From Candidatus Pacearchaeota archaeon (lineage in GTDB: Archaea; Nanobdellota; Nanobdellia; Pacearchaeales; GW2011-AR1), in assembly GCA_002688165.1 (NCBI GenBank), contig NZCB01000013.1, positions 1-9,240 on the forward strand: DNA of 9,240 nt, given 5' to 3'. The notes beneath the pieces were generated by a model. That model saw nothing but the letters and a program-made list of their open reading frames with translations, did no database searches and was not told where the DNA came from. Numbering within the stretch: position 1 is the first letter of the stretch; each line of letters starts with the position of its first letter. The position numbers and the translations under genes were made by a program. Of the stretch, positions 1-6,504 are shown piece after piece.

Positions 1-136
1 CAACATCTTCAACTAGGTCCTCATGAGGAATCCCAAAATCTCTAAATGTTTTATAAAACTCATAATAAGGAAAAGATTTAGTTTGACTAAAACCATTTAA
101 ATTACCTCTATCTCCCAAAATCCTATTTAACCCCAT
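1..136 (-). CDS. Unrecognised protein, N-terminal 45 residues only
   Basis: The frame runs from an ATG at 136 down through the left edge of the window without a stop, so only the first 45 codons are present. The peptide begins MGLNRILGDRGNLNGF and continues through an aromatic segment (FPYYEFYKTF) to an acidic end (HEDLVEDV). I recognise no family. Support for a real gene is the open frame to the edge and a TATA-like AT box (minus TAAATATAAATA) about 26 nt upstream of the ATG, the same leaderless spacing seen for the neighbours. The gene is divergent from infB with a gap of 120 bp. Everything beyond residue 45 lies outside the window, so no function can be inferred. Confidence 0.6.
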   Translation of the reverse strand, partial: MGLNRILGDRGNLNGFSQTKSFPYYEFYKTFRDFGIPHEDLVEDV

Positions 137-155
137 ATATTAACCAACAAAATCT

Positions 156-169
156 AATATTTATATTTA
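156..169 (-). promoter_or_regulatory. TATA-like box of the left-edge gene
   Basis: On the minus strand this reads as an uninterrupted A/T run containing AAATATAAATA, centred about 26 nt before the ATG at 136. That spacing would place transcription start on or next to the start codon. Assigned by position and composition only. Confidence 0.45.
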
Positions 170-227
170 TCATACTAATCTAAATCTTCAGAATCAAATA
201 TTCTAAACAGGTTAAGAACCCTTAAGG

Positions 228-248
228 TTTTTAAATACCCTTATTTTA
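228..248 (+). promoter_or_regulatory. infB core promoter: TATA box plus CCTTAT element
   Basis: TTTTTAAATA (228-237) is centred about 24 nt before the infB ATG and is followed at once by CCTTATTTTA (239-248), whose first base is 18 nt before the ATG. The spacing implies a leaderless or nearly leaderless mRNA. The same TATA-then-CCTTAT order is found before rps6e and eif2g. Confidence 0.55.
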
Positions 249-256
249 GGATAATT

Positions 257-1996
257 ATGAAACAAATAAGACAACCAATTGTTACAGTAGCAGGTCACGT
301 TGACCATGGAAAAACAACCTTACTGGACAGTATAAGAAAAACAAATGTCTATGACACTGAAGCAGGAGGAATCACTCAGAAAATATCTTTCACAAAAGTC
401 CCAATAAATCATATTAAAAAACAATGCCCATTAATAGACCTGCAAGGGATTCAGCTAGACATTCCAGGTTTCTTATTCATAGACACGCCTGGACACGCAG
501 CATTCTCTCACCTAAGAAAGCGGGGAGGATCTTTAGCAGATATAGCTATTTTATTAATTGATATAACTGATGGAATCAAGCCTCAAACACAAGAAGTTAT
601 TGAAATTCTGAAACTTAACAAAATACCATTTATTGTAGCCTTAAACAAAATTGATAATATTTCTGGTTGGAGAAAACAATCTAATTCATTAAAAGAAAAC
701 CTAGATAAACAATCAACAATAACCAAAAATTCTTTCCAAGAAAAAATTCTAACACTTATTGGAAGCTTGCATCATCATGGATTCAATGCAAAACCATATT
801 ATGAGGTAACGGATTTCACAAAAGAACTAGCATTAATTCCATGTTCTGCAAAATCAGGAGAAGGAATCCAAGAATTAATTCTAACTCTAGCCGGTATCAG
901 TGAAAAATTTCTTAAAGAAAATCTAAAACTAGGAGATGAACCTAAAGGAGTCATCTTAGAAATAAAAAAAGAAAAAGATATGCAATATGCAGAAAGCATT
1001 CTTTATGATGGAACTCTAAAAACCTCAGACCAAATAGCAATTGCCAGTTTCGACGATCCAATTATTAGCAAAATTAGAGTCCTAGAAGAAATTCAACCCA
1101 TCTCAAATAAGTTCAAACCTAATAATGAAGTTATTGCATCAACAGGAATTAGATTACAATTAATAAATTCAGAGGGAATACTTCCAGGAATGCCATTTAA
1201 AATCCTTAATAACAATATTGAAGAAATTAAAAAAGAATTCAAACAGGACATAGGAGATAAATTAGAAACTAATGAACGAGGAATAATTATCAAAGCAGAT
1301 TCTCTAGGATCTTTAGAGGCTCTAATGACCCTATTAAAACAAGAAAAAATTGATATAATAAAAGCAGGCATAGGTTCAATAAATAAAAAAGATTTAATTT
1401 CGGCAGAAACAAATCTCAGGGAAGATCCAACTAACGCAGTAATAGTAGGATTCAATGTCGAAGAAGATGAAGAAGTTAAAGATCTAATAAAAGAATCTAA
1501 AACTACTATTCTAAAAAATGAGGTAATTTACAAAATTATCGAAGACCTTATTAAATTCAAGGAAGAAAAAGAAAACGAAATCCGCAGAGGCAAGCTAATA
1601 AGCTTAGCCACAATTTGCAAACTAAAAATTCTTCATCAATATGTTTTTAGAAATTCAAATCCTGCTGTCTTTGGAGCAGCAGTTGAAGGCGGAAAAGCCA
1701 AACCCGGAACCCCTTTAATGGACGAACTTGGAAATAAAATAGCAAAACTCAGAGATGTTCAGGAAAACAACAAGAAAGTTCCCGAAGCCGAAAAGGGCAA
1801 GGAAATAGCTATCAGCCTTCCAGGCTTAATGTTCGACAGAGTTTTAGCAGACAAAGAATATCTTTACAGCGACTTAACCGAAAACCAATTCAAAAAATTC
1901 AAGGATAATAAGGATTTACTAAGACAAGACGAAATCCAAACTTTACAAAAAATAGCTGAGATCAAAAGAAAAGAAAAAGTTACCTGGGGAGTTTAA
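257..1996 (+). CDS. infB: Translation initiation factor aIF5B (IF2-like GTPase)
   Basis: aIF5B is the archaeal/eukaryotic counterpart of bacterial IF2, a cytosolic GTPase that promotes joining of ribosomal subunits at the initiation codon. All G motifs are visible: G1 GHVDHGKT (residues 13-20), the switch I GGIT (37-40), G3 DTPGH (76-80), G4 NKID (130-133) and G5 SAK (197-199). A beta-barrel domain II follows (about 228-330), then domain III starting at GIIIKADSLGSLEAL (342-356), a charged linking helix (about 420-445) and domain IV with KPGTPLM (482-488). At 579 residues it is close to the usual archaeal length and has no long eukaryotic N-terminal extension. The ATG is set by the G1 motif and by the TATA box 24 nt upstream. 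Its stop codon overlaps the convergent helicase gene by four bases. The GTP-binding half (about residues 140-190) carries a somewhat charged insertion before G5, as in other archaeal members. Confidence 0.97.
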   Translation: MKQIRQPIVTVAGHVDHGKTTLLDSIRKTNVYDTEAGGITQKISFTKVPINHIKKQCPLIDLQGIQLDIPGFLFIDTPGHAAFSHLRKRGGSLADIAILLIDITDGIKPQTQEVIEILKLNKIPFIVALNKIDNISGWRKQSNSLKENLDKQSTITKNSFQEKILTLIGSLHHHGFNAKPYYEVTDFTKELALIPCSAKSGEGIQELILTLAGISEKFLKENLKLGDEPKGVILEIKKEKDMQYAESILYDGTLKTSDQIAIASFDDPIISKIRVLEEIQPISNKFKPNNEVIASTGIRLQLINSEGILPGMPFKILNNNIEEIKKEFKQDIGDKLETNERGIIIKADSLGSLEALMTLLKQEKIDIIKAGIGSINKKDLISAETNLREDPTNAVIVGFNVEEDEEVKDLIKESKTTILKNEVIYKIIEDLIKFKEEKENEIRRGKLISLATICKLKILHQYVFRNSNPAVFGAAVEGGKAKPGTPLMDELGNKIAKLRDVQENNKKVPEAEKGKEIAISLPGLMFDRVLADKEYLYSDLTENQFKKFKDNKDLLRQDEIQTLQKIAEIKRKEKVTWGV

Positions 1997-3897
1997 TAAA
2001 CCAACTCCAAGAAATGACTAGGATCATACTCACTCCAATTATGACTTCTACTTCCCGAAACATACAATTGATCCATCGCCCTTGAAATTGCAACATAAAA
2101 TAACCTCAACTCACTATCTCTTTTAACAGCACCTAACTCTTCCTTATAATATGGCAAAATCCCCTCATTACAACAAACCAAAAATACATGCTTCCATTCT
2201 AACCCTTTAGCCGAATGTATCGTCGATAAAACAACCTTTCCTTCAGTATTCTCATTCTTATCAATCTCAATCAACTCATCCAAAAACCTCATAATCCCCA
2301 TACCATCCCCATAAGGCGCATACAAATCTTTCAACAATTTTATATTCTCTCTCTTTTCCTTCAGCTTAGTAACATCAAAATGATAAATCTGTTCTATCAA
2401 TCTTTCATAATTAAATATCTCAAAAAACTGCTCACTTGGATTTCCATCCATATCCTTAATCAATTCCTGCATTTTAACCAAATTTCTACCTGCAATACTA
2501 TCAATCTCAAACCTTTCATAGAAATTTAAAGCTTCTACCAAATCAATACCCTCTCCCCTAGCATATTCGCTAATTAATTTAATCTTCACATCTCCAACCC
2601 CTTCAACCAATCTAACCACCCTTTCAAAATCCAATTCACTATCTGGATTCAATTTCAATCTTAAAAAACTAAGAAAATCCTTAACCTCTTCTCTTTCAAA
2701 AAACCCTTTATTCTTTGACAAATAACAAGGAATCCTGTTTCTTAACATTTCTTTTTCAAAAAACTTACCAATATAATTAGTCCTAAATAAAACTACAATA
2801 TCATGTTCAGGAACTCCAGAATCTATCAAACCCTTAACCTTCTTAACAATGCCGATAAGTTCCTCTCTCAAACTAAAATAAAAATCAACATGTATATCAT
2901 CTCCAATATCCCTACTGCATTGCAATTGTTTATCAATCTTAAACCGCATTTCCTTTATTGTATCATTAACTGCCTTAATTATCTTCTCCTTCGATCTATA
3001 ATTTTCCTCTAAATAAATTGCCTTCTTATTTTGACTAAAATCAAAAACAAGTTCATTACTCGCCCCCCTCCATTCATAAATATTCTGACAATCATCTCCA
3101 ATTAAACATAAATTATCATTCTCTAACAATTCCAAGATTCTAATCTGAACAACATTCAAATCCTGGGCTTCATCAACCATAATTGCCTTAAACTTATTCT
3201 TATAATATTCAAGAACATCAGAATTCTCCTCCAATAATTTTAAAGTATATAACAAAACATCATCAAAATCCAACATACCATTCGCCTTCAAATATGCCTG
3301 ATATTTCTTATAAATCAGATTAACCTTATTCCGAAGATCTCCACTAACAGTCAAAACTTCATCATCAAGTAATTCCTCCACAACCTTCTGATCCTTATAT
3401 GCATCCAAACTACCACTCTCATCCAACTCATCTGCCAAAATACCCTTATTCTTAAACTTAGAGATCCAGTTCATAAAATAATATACATTCTCATATTTAT
3501 CCGAAATAGCATTATTCTTCAAAATTTCCTTCAATATTTTCCTTTTATCATTATCATCACTCAAAATAACAAACCCATTTAACAAACCTATCTTATCAAA
3601 ATTAACTCTCAATACTCTTAAAAATATCGAATGCAACGTCCCAATATATCTAGGAACCTTATCGCTATTAGTCTTTATTTTCTCAATCATATCTTTAGCC
3701 GCCTTATTTGTAAACGTGGTCATCATAATTTCACTAGGGAGATAACCATGATTCTCAACCATATTCACATATCTATTAACTATAGTTGTAGTTTTACCAG
3801 TTCCAGCACTAGCTATAATCAACAAATTACCTTTAACAAATTCAACTGCCTCTTTTTGCTTATCATTTAATTGCATATAATTATTTAGTATTTTCAT
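1993..3897 (-). CDS. UvrD/PcrA/Rep-like superfamily 1A DNA helicase
   Basis: This is an ATP-dependent 3'-5' DNA translocase/helicase of the UvrD/Rep family, used in repair and in clearing replication or recombination intermediates. Every helicase motif can be read: Q motif LNDKQKEAV (10-18), Walker A SAGTGKTT (30-37), Ia TTFTNKAA (60-67), Ib GTLHS (86-90), II VDEAQD (241-246), III GDDCQNIYEWRGA (267-279), IV EENYRS (297-302), V STIHSAKGLEW (558-568) and VI LRLFYVAISRA (597-607). At 634 residues it is shorter than bacterial UvrD (about 720) and lacks the long C-terminal tail. Two starts are possible: ATG at 3897 (used here, with a TATA-like ATTAAAAC about 21 nt upstream) and ATG at 3876, seven codons in, which better matches where the family usually begins. 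It converges on infB with a four-base stop-codon overlap and diverges from rps6e. Family assignment is firm; the precise role is not determinable here. Confidence 0.95.
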   Translation of the reverse strand: MKILNNYMQLNDKQKEAVEFVKGNLLIIASAGTGKTTTIVNRYVNMVENHGYLPSEIMMTTFTNKAAKDMIEKIKTNSDKVPRYIGTLHSIFLRVLRVNFDKIGLLNGFVILSDDNDKRKILKEILKNNAISDKYENVYYFMNWISKFKNKGILADELDESGSLDAYKDQKVVEELLDDEVLTVSGDLRNKVNLIYKKYQAYLKANGMLDFDDVLLYTLKLLEENSDVLEYYKNKFKAIMVDEAQDLNVVQIRILELLENDNLCLIGDDCQNIYEWRGASNELVFDFSQNKKAIYLEENYRSKEKIIKAVNDTIKEMRFKIDKQLQCSRDIGDDIHVDFYFSLREELIGIVKKVKGLIDSGVPEHDIVVLFRTNYIGKFFEKEMLRNRIPCYLSKNKGFFEREEVKDFLSFLRLKLNPDSELDFERVVRLVEGVGDVKIKLISEYARGEGIDLVEALNFYERFEIDSIAGRNLVKMQELIKDMDGNPSEQFFEIFNYERLIEQIYHFDVTKLKEKRENIKLLKDLYAPYGDGMGIMRFLDELIEIDKNENTEGKVVLSTIHSAKGLEWKHVFLVCCNEGILPYYKEELGAVKRDSELRLFYVAISRAMDQLYVSGSRSHNWSEYDPSHFLELVY

Positions 3898-3913
3898 AGA
3901 TAAAGTTAACTAT

Positions 3914-3921
3914 GTTTTAAT
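3914..3921 (-). promoter_or_regulatory. Possible TATA box of the helicase gene
   Basis: The minus strand reads ATTAAAAC about 21 nt before the ATG at 3897. A second A/T-rich candidate (TTTATTTAATTAG, about 3926-3938) lies further upstream and would give a leader of roughly nine bases. The two cannot be separated by eye. Confidence 0.3.
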
Positions 3922-3968
3922 CACTAATTAAATAAAAAAATTAAAATTACAAGAGCAAGCTTTTTATC

Positions 3969-3989
3969 TTCAAAATCTATGATTTTGAA
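3969..3989. repeat. Perfect 9-bp inverted repeat (hairpin)
   Basis: TTCAAAATC (3969-3977) and GATTTTGAA (3981-3989) are exact reverse complements separated by TAT. It lies in the divergent gap between the helicase gene and rps6e, five bases before a second hairpin. There is no downstream T-run that would make it an ordinary terminator. Confidence 0.6.
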
Positions 3990-3993
3990 TGAG

Positions 3994-4020
3994 TTAAAAA
4001 TCGCCAATGGCAATCTTTAA
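3994..4020 (-). repeat. 12-bp hairpin overlapping the rps6e promoter
   Basis: On the minus strand TTAAAGATTGCC, loop ATT, GGCGATTTTTAA pair along all 12 positions, two of them G-U wobbles. On the plus strand those two positions become A-C mismatches, which suggests that the structure, if real, is in a minus-strand RNA. The arm nearest rps6e contains part of that gene's TATA box. Confidence 0.45.
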
Positions 4021-4036
4021 AAACCCCTTTCCTTAT
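4013..4036 (+). promoter_or_regulatory. rps6e core promoter: TATA box plus CCTTAT element
   Basis: ATCTTTAAAAA (4013-4023) serves as the TATA-like box. CCTTAT (4031-4036) begins 19 nt before the ATG at 4050. The TATA box is about 31 nt from the ATG, so a leader of a few bases is possible. Confidence 0.5.
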
Positions 4037-4049
4037 CCTATTTTATCAA

Positions 4050-4484
4050 ATGGCATTTAAAATAAATGTATCTCACAAAGGAAAAACCTACAAATTAGAG
4101 ACAGAAAACGAAGTTGTAGTTGGAAAAAAGATAGGAGAAACACTATCTGGAAGCGATTTAGATGAAAATCTTACAGGATATGAACTAGAAATTACTGGAA
4201 CTAGCGATTTATCAGGAATACCTGGATTTAAAGGATTAGAAGGCCCTGGATATCATAGACAATTATTAACCAGGGGAACAGGAATGAGAGACACAAGAAA
4301 GGGAGTAAGATTAAAAAGAACAAATCGTGGAGAAGAAATATCTAGCAAAACCCATCAAATTAACACTAAAGTTCTAAAAGAAGGCTCAAAGAAGTTTGCA
4401 GATCTAACAAAGAAAGAAGAATCTGCAGCTGAAGGTGGAGAAGAAGCTCCAAAAGAAGAAGCTACTGAAGGAAAGAAAGAATAA
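4050..4484 (+). CDS. rps6e: Small-subunit ribosomal protein eS6
   Basis: eS6 is an archaeal/eukaryotic protein of the 30S/40S subunit. Features that fit are the N-terminal beta strand FKINVSHKGKTYKLE (3-17), GKKIGETLSG (25-34), YELEITGTSDLSGIPGF (44-60, the position of the family's conserved G-x-D-x-x-GFP region), and the basic stretch RQLLTRGTGMRDTRKGVRLKR (70-90). At 144 residues it is slightly longer than many archaeal eS6 proteins because of a low-complexity Glu/Lys/Ala tail (about 121-144), probably disordered. eif2g starts 42 nt downstream with its own TATA box. An rps6e-eif2g neighbourhood is known in other archaea and supports both calls. The ATG is fixed by the TATA box and the family N-terminus. 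Confidence 0.94.
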   Translation: MAFKINVSHKGKTYKLETENEVVVGKKIGETLSGSDLDENLTGYELEITGTSDLSGIPGFKGLEGPGYHRQLLTRGTGMRDTRKGVRLKRTNRGEEISSKTHQINTKVLKEGSKKFADLTKKEESAAEGGEEAPKEEATEGKKE

Positions 4485-4498
4485 TTCTATCCAAACCC

Positions 4499-4517
4499 TT
4501 ATATATCCTTATTTTTA
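4499..4517 (+). promoter_or_regulatory. eif2g core promoter: TATA box plus CCTTAT element
   Basis: TTATATAT (4499-4506) is centred about 24 nt before the ATG at 4527 and is followed directly by CCTTATTTTTA (4507-4517), starting 20 nt before the ATG. It sits in the 42-nt gap after rps6e, so eif2g can be transcribed on its own even if it is also read through from rps6e. Confidence 0.6.
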
Positions 4518-4526
4518 CTATTTTCT

Positions 4527-5690
4527 ATGACAAAAGACATACCAACTGAAATGCTTAACATAGGAATGGTTGGACACATAGACCATGGAAAAACAACAAT
4601 ACTATCAAAGATCACTGGTAAGTTTACAGACACACATTCAGAAGAATTAAAAAGAGGAATTACAATAAAATTAGGTTACGCAGATACAATCCTAGAAAAA
4701 AATGGGAAAAAAAGATACATCTCATTTGTAGATTGTCCTGGACACGAAATGCTTATGGCAACAATGCTTTCAGGTGCGGCACTTATTGATGCAGCAATCC
4801 TAATCATAGCTGCAAACGAGGGAATAAAACCACAAACAAAAGAACACTTAATAGCATTACAAGCAAAAAAAGTAAATAAGATAATTATTATTCAAAATAA
4901 AATTGATCTAGTAACAAAAGAACAAGCTCAGACTAACTATCAACAAATCAAAAAATTTGTAAAAAACACAATAGCTGAAGATTCTCCAATAATTCCAGTT
5001 TCTGCACAACAAGATATAAACATAGATAAAATAAAAGATCTATTAATGGAAATAGCAATTCCAAAACGTGACACCAAATCCGTTCCAGAATTCCTAATAG
5101 CAAGATCTTTTGATATCAACAAACCAGGAACTAAAATAGAAAACTTAAATGGAGGAGTTCTAGCAGGAATCTTAAAAAAAGGAACAATAAAAGTTGGAGA
5201 TGAATTAGAAATAAAACCTGGAATCACAAAAAAAGTTGCAAATCAAATTAGCTATCATCCAATAAAAACAAAAGTAACTTCTATCTTTAGAGGGCAACAT
5301 TCAATAAAAGAAGCTACACCTGGAGGCTCTTTAGCTTTTGAAACAGAATTAGATAATACCTTATCTAAAACAGATTCACTTTCAGGAAACATCGCCTCAA
5401 AACCAGGAAGTCTTCCAGACATTTCAGAAACACTAAAGATAAAATACGAATTATTTGATGAAATTCTTGGAGAAGAAACAAACTCAAAAATAGAACAATT
5501 AAAACCAAGCGAACTAATCATGCTTTCTATCAATACAACAACAACAGTTGGTAAAATTGAAAAGATGACAAAAGATGAAATCCAACTTTCATTAAGAATC
5601 CCTGCAATACCTATCAAAGGCGATTCAGTCGGACTAGCTAGAAATATCAATGGTCACTGGAGATTAATCGGTTTTGGTGAAATTATTTAG
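4527..5690 (+). CDS. eif2g: Translation initiation factor aIF2, gamma subunit
   Basis: aIF2-gamma is the GTPase core of the heterotrimer that carries initiator Met-tRNA to the small subunit. Visible motifs are G1 GHIDHGKT (16-23), switch I RGITIKLGYAD (43-53), G3 DCPGHE (69-74), G4 NKID (124-127) and G5 SA (159-160). Domain II starts near ARSFDINKPGT (192-202), a signature that separates gamma subunits from SelB and EF-1A. The C-terminal barrel runs to GEII. At 387 residues it is shorter than the usual 405-415, and the reason is visible: the Cys-rich zinc knuckle normally present between switch I and G3 is replaced by LEKNGKKRY (56-64), with no cysteine. The G3 motif is DCPG rather than the common DAPG. 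The last 27 bases overlap the convergent P-loop gene. Identity is firm. Confidence 0.96.
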   Translation: MTKDIPTEMLNIGMVGHIDHGKTTILSKITGKFTDTHSEELKRGITIKLGYADTILEKNGKKRYISFVDCPGHEMLMATMLSGAALIDAAILIIAANEGIKPQTKEHLIALQAKKVNKIIIIQNKIDLVTKEQAQTNYQQIKKFVKNTIAEDSPIIPVSAQQDINIDKIKDLLMEIAIPKRDTKSVPEFLIARSFDINKPGTKIENLNGGVLAGILKKGTIKVGDELEIKPGITKKVANQISYHPIKTKVTSIFRGQHSIKEATPGGSLAFETELDNTLSKTDSLSGNIASKPGSLPDISETLKIKYELFDEILGEETNSKIEQLKPSELIMLSINTTTTVGKIEKMTKDEIQLSLRIPAIPIKGDSVGLARNINGHWRLIGFGEII

Positions 5691-6170
5691 TTCATCCAAA
5701 AACTTCTTAACATCTCTTTTACTCCTAAGGACAATATACTTCCGATTTCCTTTCAACAAATCTCTATGTTTTTTGTACATTCCCTTTTTATTCTTATAAT
5801 CTCTTATCTCATTAAGCAATCCCCTCAATCCAGATAAAGATCCTTTCCCAAAAAGCTGCCTCTTAATAACCCTATAAGATAATAATTTATGATCCAAATC
5901 TAACCATATAACCAAATCTGCTTGTTTAACTGCTCCCTCAACAAATGAAGTAGACAACCCTTCAATAATCCATTTTTTATGCTTACCAAGAAGCTTAGAC
6001 AATAATTTCTTCTTTTCAGCCTCACCCCTCTTAACAGTATATTTTCTCTTCCAATAAATATCATCTAAAGAAAAGCTGGATATCTTCAATTTCTTCGAGA
6101 TTCTTTTAGCCAATAAGGTCTTTCCACTTCCTTGAGGCCCTAAGATGTAGATTCTTTTGTATTCCTTCAT
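5664..6170 (-). CDS. P-loop nucleotide kinase-like protein (FlaR/adenylate-kinase-like)
   Basis: The 168-residue protein is built like the small P-loop proteins annotated as 'topology modulation protein FlaR' or adenylate-kinase-like. It has Walker A GPQGSGKT (11-18), SLDDIYW (34-40) where the family has its conserved LD-x-x-YW, WIIEG (67-71) matching the family's W-I-I-D/E-G, a hydrophobic strand ending in acids DLVIWLDLD (85-93, Walker B-like), and a basic helix RVIKRQ (100-105) in the lid position. The substrate is unknown; phosphoryl transfer is inferred from the family. I place the start at the ATG at 6170. The frame continues 16 codons upstream, but Walker A normally sits about ten residues from the N-terminus, a purine-rich GAAAGGAAAT precedes this ATG, and only one base separates it from the stop of the preceding ORF. 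It is probably co-transcribed with that ORF. The 3' end overlaps eif2g by 27 bases. Confidence 0.85.
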   Translation of the reverse strand: MKEYKRIYILGPQGSGKTLLAKRISKKLKISSFSLDDIYWKRKYTVKRGEAEKKKLLSKLLGKHKKWIIEGLSTSFVEGAVKQADLVIWLDLDHKLLSYRVIKRQLFGKGSLSGLRGLLNEIRDYKNKKGMYKKHRDLLKGNRKYIVLRSKRDVKKFLDELNNFTKTD

Positions 6171-6171
6171 T

Positions 6172-6375
6172 TTAATTTCCTTTCTCCCACATTTTAACCC
6201 ATCTCTTAGCCCTACCAATATCTCTCTTCATTGCTATATACTTCAAATCAGGCCTTTTATCCATACCCAAATAGTTCCACCAGAATAAATTACAAGTCTC
6301 TAAAAGTCTAAATACAATAAGATTTTTTTCCTCAGACTTAGAAAATGAGTTATACTTCCTATATTCCTCAAGCAT
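6172..6375 (-). CDS. Small conserved-looking hypothetical protein, 67 aa
   Basis: This 67-residue ORF is not one I recognise. It is rich in aromatic and charged residues, with a central LLETCNLFWWNYLGMDKRP (25-43) and a basic C-terminal half ending RAKRWVKMWEKGN. No signal peptide, Cys cluster or clear membrane segment is present. Support for translation: it lies directly ahead of the P-loop gene with a one-base gap, so coupled translation is plausible, and a TATA-like box (minus ATATTTTAAT, 6403-6412) lies about 33 nt upstream of its ATG. Its ATG overlaps the stop of a five-codon frame (see findings), so a slightly different N-terminus or a small indel is possible. It may be a partner of the kinase-like protein, which is only a guess from position. 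Confidence 0.6.
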   Translation of the reverse strand: MLEEYRKYNSFSKSEEKNLIVFRLLETCNLFWWNYLGMDKRPDLKYIAMKRDIGRAKRWVKMWEKGN

Positions 6376-6402
6376 TATTTTATCTTAACCATTGCTTTCT
6401 CC

Positions 6403-6412
6403 TATTAAAATA
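6403..6412 (-). promoter_or_regulatory. TATA-like box of the 67-aa ORF / P-loop gene pair
   Basis: The minus strand reads ATATTTTAAT, centred about 33 nt before the ATG at 6375 and 16 nt before the ATG at 6392. It is followed directly by AGGAGA (6403-6398), one of the few Shine-Dalgarno-like strings in the window. Confidence 0.35.
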
Positions 6413-6466
6413 TGTCAAAATAAGAGTTAATAAAGGTAACTAATTCAGACGATAACCCAATAAACT

Positions 6467-6503
6467 TTAAAGACTAATTAAATATTAAGAAAATCGTCTT
6501 TAA
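6467..6503 (-). terminator. Possible 3' hairpin after the basic-protein gene
   Basis: Just past the TGA at 6505 on the minus strand, TTAAAGAC and GTCTTTAA are exact 8-bp complements around a 21-nt loop, and the loop is T-rich (TTTTCTTAATATTTAATTA). A competing pairing uses ATCGTCT (6493-6499) with AGACGAT (6447-6453). Archaeal termination depends mainly on T-runs, so this is tentative. Confidence 0.3.
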
Positions 6504-6504
6504 T

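Noticed and set aside
6171..6218. A longer start for the P-loop protein (16 extra residues, MVGLRDGLKC...)
   Set aside because: It would overlap the 67-aa ORF, has no upstream signal, and would push Walker A away from the N-terminus, unlike the family.
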